Below are positions 44,707 through 53,824 of a DNA stretch of 64,000 bases, piece by piece; within the stretch, counting starts at the first letter, position 1, and the number at the start of each line of letters is the position of its first letter. Under the pieces are notes generated by a model. That model searched no databases. It saw only the letters and a list, made by a program, of their open reading frames with translations, and had not been told where the DNA came from. The position numbers and the translations under genes are program-made. Source of the stretch: an uncultured Duncaniella sp. (GTDB lineage Bacteria; Bacteroidota; Bacteroidia; Bacteroidales; Muribaculaceae); assembly GCA_910587515.1 (NCBI GenBank), contig CAJULW010000002.1, positions 10,564-74,563 on the forward strand, given 5' to 3'.

Positions 44707-47265
44707 ATGAAACTGCCAGTAAGCAAAACAAATGCCCCGGTATGGCGCGATATTACCATCAAGTCTGTGCTTCCCGAGGCATTGAAACCCCTCGAGACCC
44801 TCTCACGTAACCTTTGGTGGGTATGGAACAGCGCAGCCAAAAACTTATTCCGCGATCTCGACTCAGATCTTTGGCGCGCAACAGGCGAAAATCCAGTGAT
44901 GTTGCTTCAACAACTTTCGTCAGAACGTCTTGATGAAATCATCAATGATGCAGAAATGATGGAACGTATACGCATCGTATATGACATGTTCAAGGATTAC
45001 ATGGCCAAACCAATGCGCAAGGATATTCCTTCGGTGTCATATTTTTCTATGGAATACGGTCTATGCAATTGCCTTAAAATCTATTCCGGAGGCCTTGGAG
45101 TGCTTGCGGGCGACTATATAAAGGAAGCGTCTGACAGCTGTGTGGACATGACAGCGATAGGCTTCCTTTATCGCTACGGCTACTTCACCCAGTCGCTCAG
45201 TGTCGACGGCCAACAGATAGCCAACTATGAGCCGCAGAATTTCAATCAGCTTCCCATCGAACAAGTGACCGATGAAAACGGGCATCCCATGATACTTGAA
45301 GTCCCCTATCCCGGACGAATTATCTACAGCCACCTTTGGCGCGTAAATGTAGGTCGCATGAAGCTTTATCTTCTTGACACGGACTTTGACATGAACAGTG
45401 AATTTGACCGTTCGATCACACATCAGCTCTATGGCGGTGACTGGGAAAACCGTATCAAGCAGGAATACCTTCTCGGCATAGGTGGTGTGCTCGCATTAAA
45501 AAAACTCGGTATCAATCACACCATATACCATGCGAACGAAGGTCATGCGGCTTTACTTAACCTCCAGCGTCTCGTTGACTACGTTCAAAAAGGCCTTGAT
45601 TTCAACAGCGCGCTCGAACTCGTACGCTCGTCAAGCCTCTATACCGTACACACTCCCGTACCGGCCGGACACGACTATTTCGACGAAGGTCTCGCACACA
45701 AATACCTGAACGAATTCCCCGCCCGTCTTGGCATTTCCTGGCAGGATCTCATGAACATGGGACGAGAAAATCCAGACAGCCAGGACCGCTTCTCCATGAG
45801 CGTATTCGCACTCAACACATGCCAGGAGGCAAACGGTGTCAGCTGGCTTCACGGAGAGGTATCCAAAAAAATGTTTGCCGGTGTCTGGAAAGGTTATTCA
45901 TGGGAAGAAAGCCACGTCGGCTATGTCACCAACGGTGTACACATGCCGACTTGGGCAGCAAGCGAATGGAAAGCGTTCTATTCTGAGAATCTTGGAGACC
46001 AGGTGTTTGACCACCAGAGCGATCCTAAAGCATGGGAAGGCATTTTCAAAGTTAAAGACGAGGAAATTTGGAATATGCGAACCATGATGAAAAACAAATT
46101 CATCAATTTCGTCAAACGAGATTTCAAGGCTAAATGGCTTGCAAATCAAGGCGATCCATCCGCTGTCATAAAAATCCTTGAAAAAATCAACCCCAACGCA
46201 CTCATAATCGGATTCGCACGTCGCTTCGCCACTTACAAACGCGCACACCTGCTCTTTACCGACCTCGAACGACTCGACCGTATCGTGAACAATGAAAAGT
46301 TCCCAGTACAGTTCATCTTCTCCGGCAAAGCGCACCCGGCCGACGGAGCAGGCCAGGGTCTGATCAAACGAATCACCGAAATCTCTCGTATGCCTCAGTT
46401 CCAAGGTAAAATCATATTCCTTGAGGACTATAACATGATCGTAGCAAAACGTCTTGTGACCGGAGTCGACATTTGGCTCAACACTCCGACCCGTCCGCTC
46501 GAAGCATCGGGCACATCAGGTGAAAAAGCCGAAATGAACGGTGTCCTTAACTTCTCTGTCCTTGACGGATGGTGGTATGAAGGTTATCGCCTTGACGAAC
46601 AAGCCGGCTGGGCACTCACCGACAAGCGTACCTTCACTGACCAAAGCCAGCAGGACAAGCTCGACGCAGCCACAATCTATTCTATGCTTGAAAACGAGAT
46701 CATACCTCTGTATTTCGCAAAGAACTCCAAGGGCTATTCTCCAGAGTGGATACAATACATCAAACGTTCAATCGGCTATATCGCTCCCCAGTACACCATG
46801 CAACGCATGATCGAAGACTACATCGAGCGCTTCTATGAGCCGGAGGCAAAACGTTTCAGCAAACTCTCGGCCGATAACGACAAACTCGCCAAGGAAATCG
46901 CGGCATGGAAAGAAAAAGTCGCAGCCGCCTGGGATGGCATAAAAGTCCTTGACGTCACCACAGACCGTGACCTCGGCCAAAACAGCCATAGCGGTGAAGA
47001 ATTCACCACCGTAGTGAAAATCGACACCAACGGTCTCGCTGATGACCTCGCGCTAGAACTGGTAATCGACAGAATTCATGACACTCAGGAAAGCCGGGTC
47101 GGCACACTCCCGTTCAAAGTAACGGCCAAGGAAGGCAACATCGTCACATTCGAACTCAAGGACAAACTCCGCGATCCGGGCGTCTTCCGCTATAGCTATC
47201 GTCTATATCCGGCCAACGACATGCTTCCTCATCGTCAGGATTTCGCTTTCGTCCGTTGGATCTAA
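44707..47265 (+). CDS. glgP: Alpha-glucan (glycogen) phosphorylase
   Basis: Releases glucose-1-phosphate from alpha-1,4-glucan ends, using PLP. The protein has 852 residues, the short alpha-glucan phosphorylase type. The N-terminal DUF3417-like part (LSRNLWWVWNSAAKNLFRDL) is followed by SYFSMEYGLCNCLKIYSGGLGVLAGDYIKEASD. The PLP lysine lies in EASGTSGEKAEMNGVLN. GFARRFATYKRAHLLF and KAHPADGAGQ are further conserved blocks. With the GT3 synthase just upstream it forms a glycogen store-and-release pair. It ends at a perfect 15-bp terminator stem. Confidence 0.94.
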   Translation: MKLPVSKTNAPVWRDITIKSVLPEALKPLETLSRNLWWVWNSAAKNLFRDLDSDLWRATGENPVMLLQQLSSERLDEIINDAEMMERIRIVYDMFKDYMAKPMRKDIPSVSYFSMEYGLCNCLKIYSGGLGVLAGDYIKEASDSCVDMTAIGFLYRYGYFTQSLSVDGQQIANYEPQNFNQLPIEQVTDENGHPMILEVPYPGRIIYSHLWRVNVGRMKLYLLDTDFDMNSEFDRSITHQLYGGDWENRIKQEYLLGIGGVLALKKLGINHTIYHANEGHAALLNLQRLVDYVQKGLDFNSALELVRSSSLYTVHTPVPAGHDYFDEGLAHKYLNEFPARLGISWQDLMNMGRENPDSQDRFSMSVFALNTCQEANGVSWLHGEVSKKMFAGVWKGYSWEESHVGYVTNGVHMPTWAASEWKAFYSENLGDQVFDHQSDPKAWEGIFKVKDEEIWNMRTMMKNKFINFVKRDFKAKWLANQGDPSAVIKILEKINPNALIIGFARRFATYKRAHLLFTDLERLDRIVNNEKFPVQFIFSGKAHPADGAGQGLIKRITEISRMPQFQGKIIFLEDYNMIVAKRLVTGVDIWLNTPTRPLEASGTSGEKAEMNGVLNFSVLDGWWYEGYRLDEQAGWALTDKRTFTDQSQQDKLDAATIYSMLENEIIPLYFAKNSKGYSPEWIQYIKRSIGYIAPQYTMQRMIEDYIERFYEPEAKRFSKLSADNDKLAKEIAAWKEKVAAAWDGIKVLDVTTDRDLGQNSHSGEEFTTVVKIDTNGLADDLALELVIDRIHDTQESRVGTLPFKVTAKEGNIVTFELKDKLRDPGVFRYSYRLYPANDMLPHRQDFAFVRWI

Positions 47266-47314
47266 AAACAAAAACAAATTCTAAATTTGCCTAAACAGGC
47301 ATAGCCCAAACATT

Positions 47315-47352
47315 AAATCCGCTGTCAGACATTAGATTCTGACAGCGGATTT
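47315..47352 (+). terminator. Terminator of glgP
   Basis: AAATCCGCTGTCAGA and TCTGACAGCGGATTT form a perfect 15-bp stem with an 8-nt loop, followed by ATTTTGG. Confidence 0.85.
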
Positions 47353-47418
47353 ATTTTGGTTATAATACTTTAAAGTGTATCGCCTATCGGTCAAAACTCT
47401 TTTAGATATGCCAAAAAA

Positions 47419-47444
47419 CCCCGCTACGGCTTTCCGAAGCAGGG
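47419..47444 (-). terminator. Terminator of the CyuA/UPF0597 gene
   Basis: CCCCGCT and AGCAGGG pair with one mismatch and an inner CGG/CCG stem. On the minus strand it is followed by a run of six T. Confidence 0.65.
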
Positions 47445-47479
47445 CTTATGTCGCATATTTAAGTATATAACTATTACTT

Positions 47480-48763
47480 TTATTTCGATGTCATGATCTG
47501 AAGCACAAGACGGTCTGTCTCGTTCATCGCTTCACGGCCTATAGAGGTCAAATTACGGATCGTAGCGTCAACATCCTCACAGATTATACCCTCTGTAGGA
47601 GTAACACACTTCCCGTTCATCGCGAGCATAGCCGACATCATGGCGGTCGACACTCCTGAAGAGATCTTCAATGCGCACGAAGGTTTTGCTCCGTCACATA
47701 TCATACCTGTCAGATTTGCCACCATATTTTTGACAGCCGCACAAACCTCGTCGTAACTACCGCCCATAAGATATACGATAGCCGCGGAAGCTCCTGTCGA
47801 GGCAACAACACATCCGCATAAAGCGGAAAGACGGCCAAGGCTCTGTTTGATGTATATACTTGTCAGATGGCTCAACACCAAAGCGCGGACAGTTTGCTCC
47901 TCCGAAGCGTTCATATCTTCAGCGAAACTGACAACAGGCATAGTCGCGGTGATGCCCTGGTTGCCACTTCCGGAATTTGACATCACAGGCACAGGCGCAC
48001 CACCCATACGCGCATCACAAGCCGCAGAGGTATATGAAATCATGTGCTCAACCGGTGTGTCACCGTAATATTTCAATCCTGCCTTTCGGATGGTAGCCCC
48101 GAGTGAATGACCGTAATCACCGGAAAGGGCAGTCATAGCCGCAGCCTTATTCAACTTCTTAGCCTCAAGGATAAACGAGATTTCGTCAAGTGGAGATTCG
48201 GTGGCGAATTCATAGACAGTAGCCAAGTCAAGGCTTATGTCATCCGCATTGTCCACACTGCTTTCAACCGAAGCCTTCTCCTCAAGCAACATTTCCGCAT
48301 TTTTCTGAAGAAGCACGAAATGAGTGTGTTCACAAGATATCACAGCACGAGAGCTCTCACTTCCGGCACTGACACGAACATCTATATGAAGTTTCGACGG
48401 AGCATTCTCCTCAAGACGTATAGAAATTTTTCCTTCATCGATAAATCTACGGCCTTTTTCAACAGCATCAGCGTTGACATCGCGGAGCACTTCAAGTCCG
48501 TATGCCGATTTTCCGACAAGCGCACCGAGTGCCATCGCGATAGGAAGACCGATCATGCCCGTACCTGGAATTCCGACTCCCATCGCATTTTTCAGCATAT
48601 TGCTGCTGAGCGCGACTTCTATCCGCTCTGGGGTACATCCCAAAAGTTCTGTGGCCTTCGCCACACATAGGGCCACTGCGACAGGTTCTGTACATCCGAT
48701 CGCGGGCACAACCTCTCTCTTGATGAGGTCTATAATTTTTTCTCTCTTTGATTCACTCAGCAT
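47480..48763 (-). CDS. UPF0597/CyuA-like L-cysteine desulfidase or L-serine dehydratase family enzyme
   Basis: An Fe-S dependent lyase of 427 residues. It starts LIKREVVPAIGCTEPVAVAL, with cysteines placed for a cluster, and contains MKNAMGVGIPGTGMIGLPIAMALGAL-type and NSGSGNQGITATMPV stretches. CGCVVASTGASAAIVYLMGG and GMICDGAKPSCALK supply further cysteines (Cys in the ICDGAK block). In enterobacteria CyuA detoxifies cysteine to pyruvate, ammonia and sulfide; here the substrate is not proved. It is a single-gene unit with its own promoter and terminator. Confidence 0.86.
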   Translation of the reverse strand: MLSESKREKIIDLIKREVVPAIGCTEPVAVALCVAKATELLGCTPERIEVALSSNMLKNAMGVGIPGTGMIGLPIAMALGALVGKSAYGLEVLRDVNADAVEKGRRFIDEGKISIRLEENAPSKLHIDVRVSAGSESSRAVISCEHTHFVLLQKNAEMLLEEKASVESSVDNADDISLDLATVYEFATESPLDEISFILEAKKLNKAAAMTALSGDYGHSLGATIRKAGLKYYGDTPVEHMISYTSAACDARMGGAPVPVMSNSGSGNQGITATMPVVSFAEDMNASEEQTVRALVLSHLTSIYIKQSLGRLSALCGCVVASTGASAAIVYLMGGSYDEVCAAVKNMVANLTGMICDGAKPSCALKISSGVSTAMMSAMLAMNGKCVTPTEGIICEDVDATIRNLTSIGREAMNETDRLVLQIMTSK

Positions 48764-48792
48764 GTTTCACTGATTTAAGGTTAAAGCAGTGG

Positions 48793-48823
48793 CAAAGTTA
48801 AATATTTGTAACGACCAAACAAG
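48793..48823 (-). promoter_or_regulatory. Candidate promoter of the CyuA-like gene
   Basis: On the minus strand CTTG (48823-48820), a 19-bp spacer and TAACTTTG (48800-48793). The leader would be about 22 nt. Confidence 0.5.
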
Positions 48824-48942
48824 CAAATAGGTATAATTTATTTACAATAACTTCAGATGCGGTATGGCTACAACTGTCAAATTCTCTTTTCAAAGTAATA
48901 AATGAAAGTCTACCTGATCCAATAAACACAGCCACCCAAAAA

Positions 48943-48968
48943 ACGCGGAACCATCTCTGATCCCGCGT
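48943..48968 (-). terminator. Possible terminator of era
   Basis: ACGCGG (48943-48948) pairs with CCGCGT (48963-48968) about 65 bp past the era stop codon. On the minus strand TTTTTTGGG follows the stem. Confidence 0.5.
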
Positions 48969-49033
48969 ATAAGGAATATAAATTTCAATTACAAAAAGTA
49001 TCGATAAGCGGCTTTGGTAATATATAGCTTACG

Positions 49034-49918
49034 TCATTCGATATAGCCGAACGAGCGGAGTTTATTCTCGCGGTTGCGCCAATCGTGCTCGACCTTGACA
49101 AAGAGTTCAAGAAACACACTCTTGTCAAAGAACTTTTCTATATCCTTGCGAGCCTCCATGCCAACTCTCTTGATTTTAGCCCCCTTATGACCTATTATTA
49201 TGCCTTTTTGGCTGTCGCGTTCGACATAAATCACGGCCATTATATGTATCGATTTTTCTTTTTCATCAAATTTTTCAACTAAGACCTCTACCGAATATGG
49301 TATCTCTTTATCATACAGCGTGAGTATCTTTTCCCTTATTATCTCAGTAACGAAAAAGCGTGCCGGCTTGTCGGTCAAAGCATCTTTACCGAAATACGGA
49401 GCGGACACAGGAAGCAACTCAACTATCCGTTTGAGCAGATTGTCCACATTAAATCCTTCCTGAGCCGATATCGGAAATATCTGCGCATTAGGAAGTATGC
49501 CTTGCCATTTCTCCATAAGCTCCTCAAGCTGTACCTGCTCTCTGACAAGATCTATCTTGTTTATCACTAACAGCACAGGCATCTTTTCTTTAGCGACTTT
49601 AGCGAGAAAATCCGCGTTTTTCGACGTATCTTCCACGACATCTGTGACATAGACCAACACATCGGCATCCACGAGTGCACCCTCGCTGAAGTTCAACATG
49701 CTTTCCTGAAGTTTATATTTAGGCTGCAAAACACCGGGAGTATCAGAGAAAACGATCTGATAGTCCTCGGTATTGACTATGCCCATTATACGATGACGGG
49801 TCGTCTGCGCCTTGGAAGTTATTATACTTATACGTTCTCCGACAAGTTGATTCATGAGAGTCGACTTTCCGACATTCGGATTACCGACAATATTGACAAA
49901 TCCAGCTTTATGTTCCAT
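49034..49918 (-). CDS. era: GTPase Era
   Basis: Binds 16S rRNA near its 3' end during 30S maturation. The protein has 294 residues. The G domain shows the P-loop GNPNVGKSTLMNQL, switch QTTRHRIMG, DTPGV and the specificity motif NKIDL. The C-terminal KH domain contains IGHKGAKIKRVGMEARKDIEKFF. It is last in the group yceD-rpmF-fabH-era, but a hairpin at 49962-49989 between fabH and era may limit read-through. Confidence 0.96.
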   Translation of the reverse strand: MEHKAGFVNIVGNPNVGKSTLMNQLVGERISIITSKAQTTRHRIMGIVNTEDYQIVFSDTPGVLQPKYKLQESMLNFSEGALVDADVLVYVTDVVEDTSKNADFLAKVAKEKMPVLLVINKIDLVREQVQLEELMEKWQGILPNAQIFPISAQEGFNVDNLLKRIVELLPVSAPYFGKDALTDKPARFFVTEIIREKILTLYDKEIPYSVEVLVEKFDEKEKSIHIMAVIYVERDSQKGIIIGHKGAKIKRVGMEARKDIEKFFDKSVFLELFVKVEHDWRNRENKLRSFGYIE

Positions 49919-49961
49919 AAACAGCTAATTTCCTATATTGATAAAACTATAAACATAAACA

Positions 49962-49989
49962 AAAATAGCATCTGAAAAGATGCTATTTT
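49962..49989 (-). terminator. Terminator or attenuator between fabH and era
   Basis: AAAATAGCATCT and AGATGCTATTTT form a perfect 12-bp stem with a GAAA loop. On the minus strand a TTTTTGTTT tail follows. It lies 49 bp after fabH. Confidence 0.75.
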
Positions 49990-50038
49990 CACTTAAATTA
50001 TCATATGGTATTCCGTATGATCAATGGAAATACCTTCT

Positions 50039-51022
50039 TTAAAGGTCCCAGATAATATACATCGCACCCCATGTAAAGCCGGCTCCGAATGCGGTAAGGA
50101 TAATGCGGTCACCCTTTTTGAGACGATCTTTATACTCGTCAAGACACAATGGAATTGACGCAGCAGATGTATTACCGTATTTTTCAATGTTGACCAAAAC
50201 CTTGTCGTTGTCGATTCCGAGACGCGAACCCACAGCCTCAATAATGCGCAGATTGGCCTGATGCGAAACGAACCAGTCAATATTGTCGACGGTAAGATCG
50301 TTGCGCTTCATCACTTCCAGTGACGATTCAAGCATGTCTGTCACAGCATTCTTATAAACGTTGCGACCGTCCTGTATGACAAAATGCTGCTGGGCGTCAA
50401 CCGTCTCGTGTGATGCGGGAAGAGCTGATCCTCCAGCCGGCATCCAAAGATGCTCAAGGCCTTCTCCGTCAACATGAAACACGCCATCGACCACTCCGAC
50501 ATTCTCCTCGGTTGGTTCGAGAAGCATGGCTCCGGCTCCGTCACCGAAAAGCGGACATGTAGCACGATCCTGATAGTTGGTCATTGATGACATCTTTTCA
50601 GCCGCGACAACAACCACTTTCTTACGCAACCCTGAACGGATATAAGCAGATCCGTCCTCAAGTGCTACAAGGAAACCAGCGCAAGCAGCCTGAAGATCAT
50701 ACGAATATGCATTCTTCATGCCAAGCTGATGGGCAATGATAGAACCTGTAGATGGAAAACGGTAATCCGGATTGGAGGTCGCACAGATCAGCAGATCAAC
50801 TTCTTCCGGTTTTGTTCCTGTCGATTCAAGTAATTTTTCAACGGCCTTTATGCCAAGATATGATGAGCCTTTACCCGGCTCACGGAGGATACGACGCTCC
50901 TTGATGCCTACACGTGTGGTTATCCACTCGTCGTTTGTATCGACCATTTTCGACAGCATTTCGTTGTCGAGTATGTCATCGGGTGCAAAGGATGCGATTC
51001 CTGAAATTCGCGCGTTGAGCAT
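50039..51022 (-). CDS. fabH: Beta-ketoacyl-ACP synthase III
   Basis: Starts fatty acid synthesis by joining acetyl-CoA (or branched acyl-CoA) to malonyl-ACP. The protein has 327 residues. The catalytic Cys lies in DLQAACAGFLVAL. The His is in WFVSHQANLRIIEAV and the Asn in NIEKYGNTSAASIPL. It begins NARISGIASFAPDD. It follows rpmF in the same direction, a conserved pairing. The nearby ilv operon makes branched precursors, which fits branched-chain fatty acid starters, though this is inference. Confidence 0.95.
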   Translation of the reverse strand: MLNARISGIASFAPDDILDNEMLSKMVDTNDEWITTRVGIKERRILREPGKGSSYLGIKAVEKLLESTGTKPEEVDLLICATSNPDYRFPSTGSIIAHQLGMKNAYSYDLQAACAGFLVALEDGSAYIRSGLRKKVVVVAAEKMSSMTNYQDRATCPLFGDGAGAMLLEPTEENVGVVDGVFHVDGEGLEHLWMPAGGSALPASHETVDAQQHFVIQDGRNVYKNAVTDMLESSLEVMKRNDLTVDNIDWFVSHQANLRIIEAVGSRLGIDNDKVLVNIEKYGNTSAASIPLCLDEYKDRLKKGDRIILTAFGAGFTWGAMYIIWDL

Positions 51023-51215
51023 AGCAAAATTCTATTAGAGAATAATAGGGATAGATACAAAAATCCACGCACGATTCAATGATACCAGCATTGGATGAAT
51101 CTTCCCGAAAAATTTGGAATGAGGAGAGTTGGCGTTTATTTCGTAACTTCCAATCTCCCGATTCATCCCGCAAGTCCACCGGAGCCGCGCGAGATTTTCA
51201 GTACACGTTTACGCT

Positions 51216-51401
51216 TTAGACAGCCGCTGTCTTTTCAATGGCTATGCGTCCGCGATAATAACCGCATTCTCCACACACGGTATGATAAAGATGCCATGAA
51301 CCGCAGTTGGGGCATAGAGCGAGAGTGGGAACTACAGCCTTGTCATGAGTACGACGCTTGGCTGTGCGGGTTTTAGATTGTTTGCGTTTAGGATGTGCCA
51401 T
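51216..51401 (-). CDS. rpmF: 50S ribosomal protein L32
   Basis: Small ribosomal protein of 61 residues. It begins AHPKRKQSKTRTAKRRTHD, and carries the zinc-ribbon type cysteines in CPNCGSWHLYHTVCGECGYY (four Cys). It is placed between the YceD-like gene (54 bp upstream) and fabH. The gap of 193 bp to fabH holds no gene that I can see. Confidence 0.96.
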   Translation of the reverse strand: MAHPKRKQSKTRTAKRRTHDKAVVPTLALCPNCGSWHLYHTVCGECGYYRGRIAIEKTAAV

Positions 51402-51455
51402 GATTTATTCTTTGATTATTATTTTTTCCTTGAAGAAAATATGAAAAATGTATAT

Positions 51456-52064
51456 TTATTCCTCCTGAGATGAAGAGGTGGCAATTTTTTTGAGAGCGTC
51501 CCAACGAGAGTCCGTCGATGGAGCTTCAGGCTCGTCATCGATCGGAGCAGACTCCATAGAGTCCATCTCTTCCATCAACCTTTCAGTCAATTCCGAGTCC
51601 TCGTCATCAGATTTAGTAGCACGGTGTTTGCGCAAAAGCGCGCTCATCGCACGGTTGCATTTGCCGAGAGGATGGACATGCTTGGCCGGAATGGCTAATG
51701 AAGCTGTGTCAAAAATCATATATGAAACATTGAGCCAGTTATCACTTTCAGGGATAACAAGCATGTCATCAGTCTCCGAATAGTCGTCTCCGTATTTGAC
51801 TGCGATCTCATAATCCGCTTCGATCGGCTGTATAAGATCATCAAGACAACGGTCACAAATGAGTGTAACCGTACCGGCCACACGAAACACGAGATTATAA
51901 ATATCATGTTTATGCGTAACCGTCAGTCTTACATCAAGATCTGCGTCATGTATGTCAGCACTCTCCATGTTGACAAAAAACTGCTTCCCAAGATGGTATT
52001 CAATCTCTTGTACACCTTCTGGGATGTTTTTCAACGGGAGACGGAATTCAGAAAATTTTCCCAC
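51456..52064 (-). CDS. YceD/DUF177 family protein
   Basis: A family found beside rpmF, needed for 23S rRNA processing in plants and Escherichia coli according to published work. The key block is VTLICDRCLDDLIQPIEADYEIAVKYG with the CxxC-like CDRC, and the later MCRYDE-like position is here CNRAMSALLRKHRATK. The start is set at GTG (52064), reading GKFSEFRLPLKNIPEG; an upstream ATG at 52103 overlaps a consensus promoter, so it cannot be in the mRNA. The protein is then 202 residues with an acidic C-terminal tail. It is first in yceD-rpmF-fabH-era. Confidence 0.85.
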   Translation of the reverse strand: MGKFSEFRLPLKNIPEGVQEIEYHLGKQFFVNMESADIHDADLDVRLTVTHKHDIYNLVFRVAGTVTLICDRCLDDLIQPIEADYEIAVKYGDDYSETDDMLVIPESDNWLNVSYMIFDTASLAIPAKHVHPLGKCNRAMSALLRKHRATKSDDEDSELTERLMEEMDSMESAPIDDEPEAPSTDSRWDALKKIATSSSQEE

Positions 52065-52090
52065 GACAATTATTGATTGAAAAAACTGTG

Positions 52091-52121
52091 CAAAGGTAGG
52101 CAAAAAGTTTAAGAAAACAAA
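52091..52121 (-). promoter_or_regulatory. Promoter of the yceD-rpmF-fabH group
   Basis: On the minus strand TTTG (52121-52118), a 19-bp spacer and TACCTTTG (52098-52091) match the consensus exactly. Transcription would start near 52084, downstream of the ATG at 52103, which supports the GTG start at 52064. Confidence 0.65.
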
Positions 52122-52211
52122 ACAACTGTCCCTAAAACCTTACCACACCGACATTAACATTAAAAATACACAAGGTTGCAGTTCCAAGGAACAGCAACCT
52201 TGCTTGTTTTT

Positions 52212-52287
52212 TGGTCGGGGTGAGAAGACTCGAACTTCCGACCTCCACGTCCCGAACGTGGCGCGCTGCCAACTGTGCTACACCCCG
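52212..52287 (-). tRNA. tRNA-Pro (anticodon CGG)
   Basis: On the minus strand a full cloverleaf: acceptor CGGGGTG with CACCCCG, D arm AGCACAGTTGGCAGCGC, anticodon stem CCACG/CGTGG with loop TTCGGGA (anticodon CGG), T arm with GTTCGAGTC, and an encoded 3' CCA at 52214-52212. Confidence 0.93.
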
Positions 52288-52522
52288 AGCTTCAACACAC
52301 AAATTGTGAGTTTTGCGAGGACAAAGGTAAACATTTTTGATTTATTATCCAAATATTTTTCATCACTATTTATTCTTTTTCCAAAACAGTTTTAACTAAA
52401 AAACAAAAACCGTTGCCGCATCAAAGACGTTTTTCATATCGAAAGGCATTAGCCGCAAACATCCCAGACAAAGGCAAAATCCGATAAGACACAACGCCAA
52501 ACCGCCAAACACTCATAGGACT

Positions 52523-52690
52523 ATGAACCCAATTGACGAACACACATTCCTGCTTTGGATAGGCCTCGCAATCATTGTGTCAGCCGTATCCGCGACAGGC
52601 ATGATCATAAACCGCTATCTTACACACCGCGCCCACCGCCGCGCAATTGAACAACTGAACTATAAAAAACGGCTCGAAACAAAGCCATAA
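52523..52690 (+). CDS. Small single-pass membrane protein (55 residues)
   Basis: A short open frame of 55 codons starting ATG at 52523 with AGGACT just before it. It encodes MNPIDEHTFL, one hydrophobic segment of about 18 residues (LLWIGLAIIVSAVSATGM), and a basic tail (YLTHRAHRRAIEQLNYKKRLE). The positive tail suggests the N terminus faces out and the C terminus the cytoplasm. It fills an otherwise empty gap between tRNA-Pro and recO. Function unknown; homologues would be needed to prove it is real. Confidence 0.5.
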   Translation: MNPIDEHTFLLWIGLAIIVSAVSATGMIINRYLTHRAHRRAIEQLNYKKRLETKP

Positions 52691-52708
52691 ACACATGAGA
52701 GCCTCACA

Positions 52709-53428
52709 TCAGAGCAAATCGCGGACGACACCGAGTGACCGTACATTACGAAGCGAGACACAATGAAGCGAAAAATAGCCCAACATCCTATCAATAATCG
52801 CGTTACGGTCACGACGACTAAAACCGAATCTCCCCATATTGCCAAATGTCATCCGTGAAAGCCTGTATGCCACAACAGATTCAAGTCCAACCAGATAATC
52901 CTTATGCATCGGGACGGAACGCCTCCACACACCGTCAGACATATCAAATACCGCCCCATCGACATAAGTCGACACATCGGGCTCTATGCCTAAATGACGG
53001 CCGAGATGATAAAGGAAACATATATGAAAATTAGCCGCAGCGCGCGCATCCGCCTTGTCAAAAGCGGCTATAGAACTCACCAAAAAGTCATATAAAACCT
53101 CATCAGCCCCACCTCCGCGCAACACCACCGCAAGCAACTCCGAGACAAACATCGCCACCAGCCGCTTGACCGGATCGACATGAACCGTCCTTAGCACAAG
53201 CGTTTGAGAGAGCTGCCGCATATTCAGCACCTCCCTTCCGAACCTAAGATCCGACTCACACTCCGCCACACCAAAAGGCATCGTCAAAGCCCTCATTCTC
53301 ACCGCCGAGCGGCTGCTGCCAGCCGGCAAAGCGAGAGATACCATACCCAGCTCTCGGCTATATGCCGTCAGGATAGACTGAGCGTCACTGTAGCGTGTCA
53401 CCTTAAGAGCCACGATCGAAAGTTTCAT
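52709..53428 (-). CDS. recO: DNA repair protein RecO
   Basis: Helps RecA load onto single-stranded DNA in the RecFOR pathway. The protein has 239 residues. The N-terminal OB fold reads IVALKVTRYSDAQSILTAYSRELGMVSLALPAGS. A helical middle part follows, including AMFVSELLAVVLRGGGADEVLYDFL. The ending MLGYFSLHCVSLRNVRSLGVVRDLL is typical of the Bacteroidota form. The zinc-binding cysteines of some RecO proteins are not evident. It is convergent with the small membrane protein gene. Confidence 0.9.
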   Translation of the reverse strand: MKLSIVALKVTRYSDAQSILTAYSRELGMVSLALPAGSSRSAVRMRALTMPFGVAECESDLRFGREVLNMRQLSQTLVLRTVHVDPVKRLVAMFVSELLAVVLRGGGADEVLYDFLVSSIAAFDKADARAAANFHICFLYHLGRHLGIEPDVSTYVDGAVFDMSDGVWRRSVPMHKDYLVGLESVVAYRLSRMTFGNMGRFGFSRRDRNAIIDRMLGYFSLHCVSLRNVRSLGVVRDLL

Positions 53429-53672
53429 ATAAATTATAGAACAATAAAGCGGTTAATTTTTGCAATCGGGTTTATTCAAACACACGGAAAACACGGATTC
53501 GCGTATCAAAACATAAGATAATTTATATTCGCGACCACCTTCCGGCAAGCACCCCAGACGTAATACAAATTACACAAATATCAAATCATCGACATATAAT
53601 TAATGTGGCGTTTACAAATACAGGACAAATTTAAGCGAATTAAAAGAGAAATCCTAAAAAAATCTTAAAAAG

Positions 53673-53704
53673 TTTGTTGAAGAAAAAAAATGTTCCTAAC
53701 TTTG
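53673..53704 (+). promoter_or_regulatory. Promoter of the tRNA-Glu / rpsT / tRNA-Glu unit
   Basis: TTTG (53673-53676), a 20-bp spacer and TAACTTTG (53697-53704) match the consensus exactly, 16 bp before the first tRNA-Glu. Confidence 0.7.
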
Positions 53705-53720
53705 CAATCGCTTTTGCAAC

Positions 53721-53792
53721 GGCCCATTCGTCTATCGGCTAGGACGCAAGATTTTCATTCTTGAAAGAGGAGTTCGATTCTCCTATGGGCTA
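53721..53792 (+). tRNA. tRNA-Glu (anticodon TTC), copy 1
   Basis: Cloverleaf with acceptor GGCCCAT/ATGGGCT, anticodon stem CAAGA/TCTTG and loop TTTTCAT (anticodon TTC), T loop GTTCGATTC. The 3' CCA is not encoded (ACAA follows). It is identical to the copy at 54140. Confidence 0.95.
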
Positions 53793-53824
53793 CAAACAAG
53801 AACTTAATCAAGAAACATTAACCG

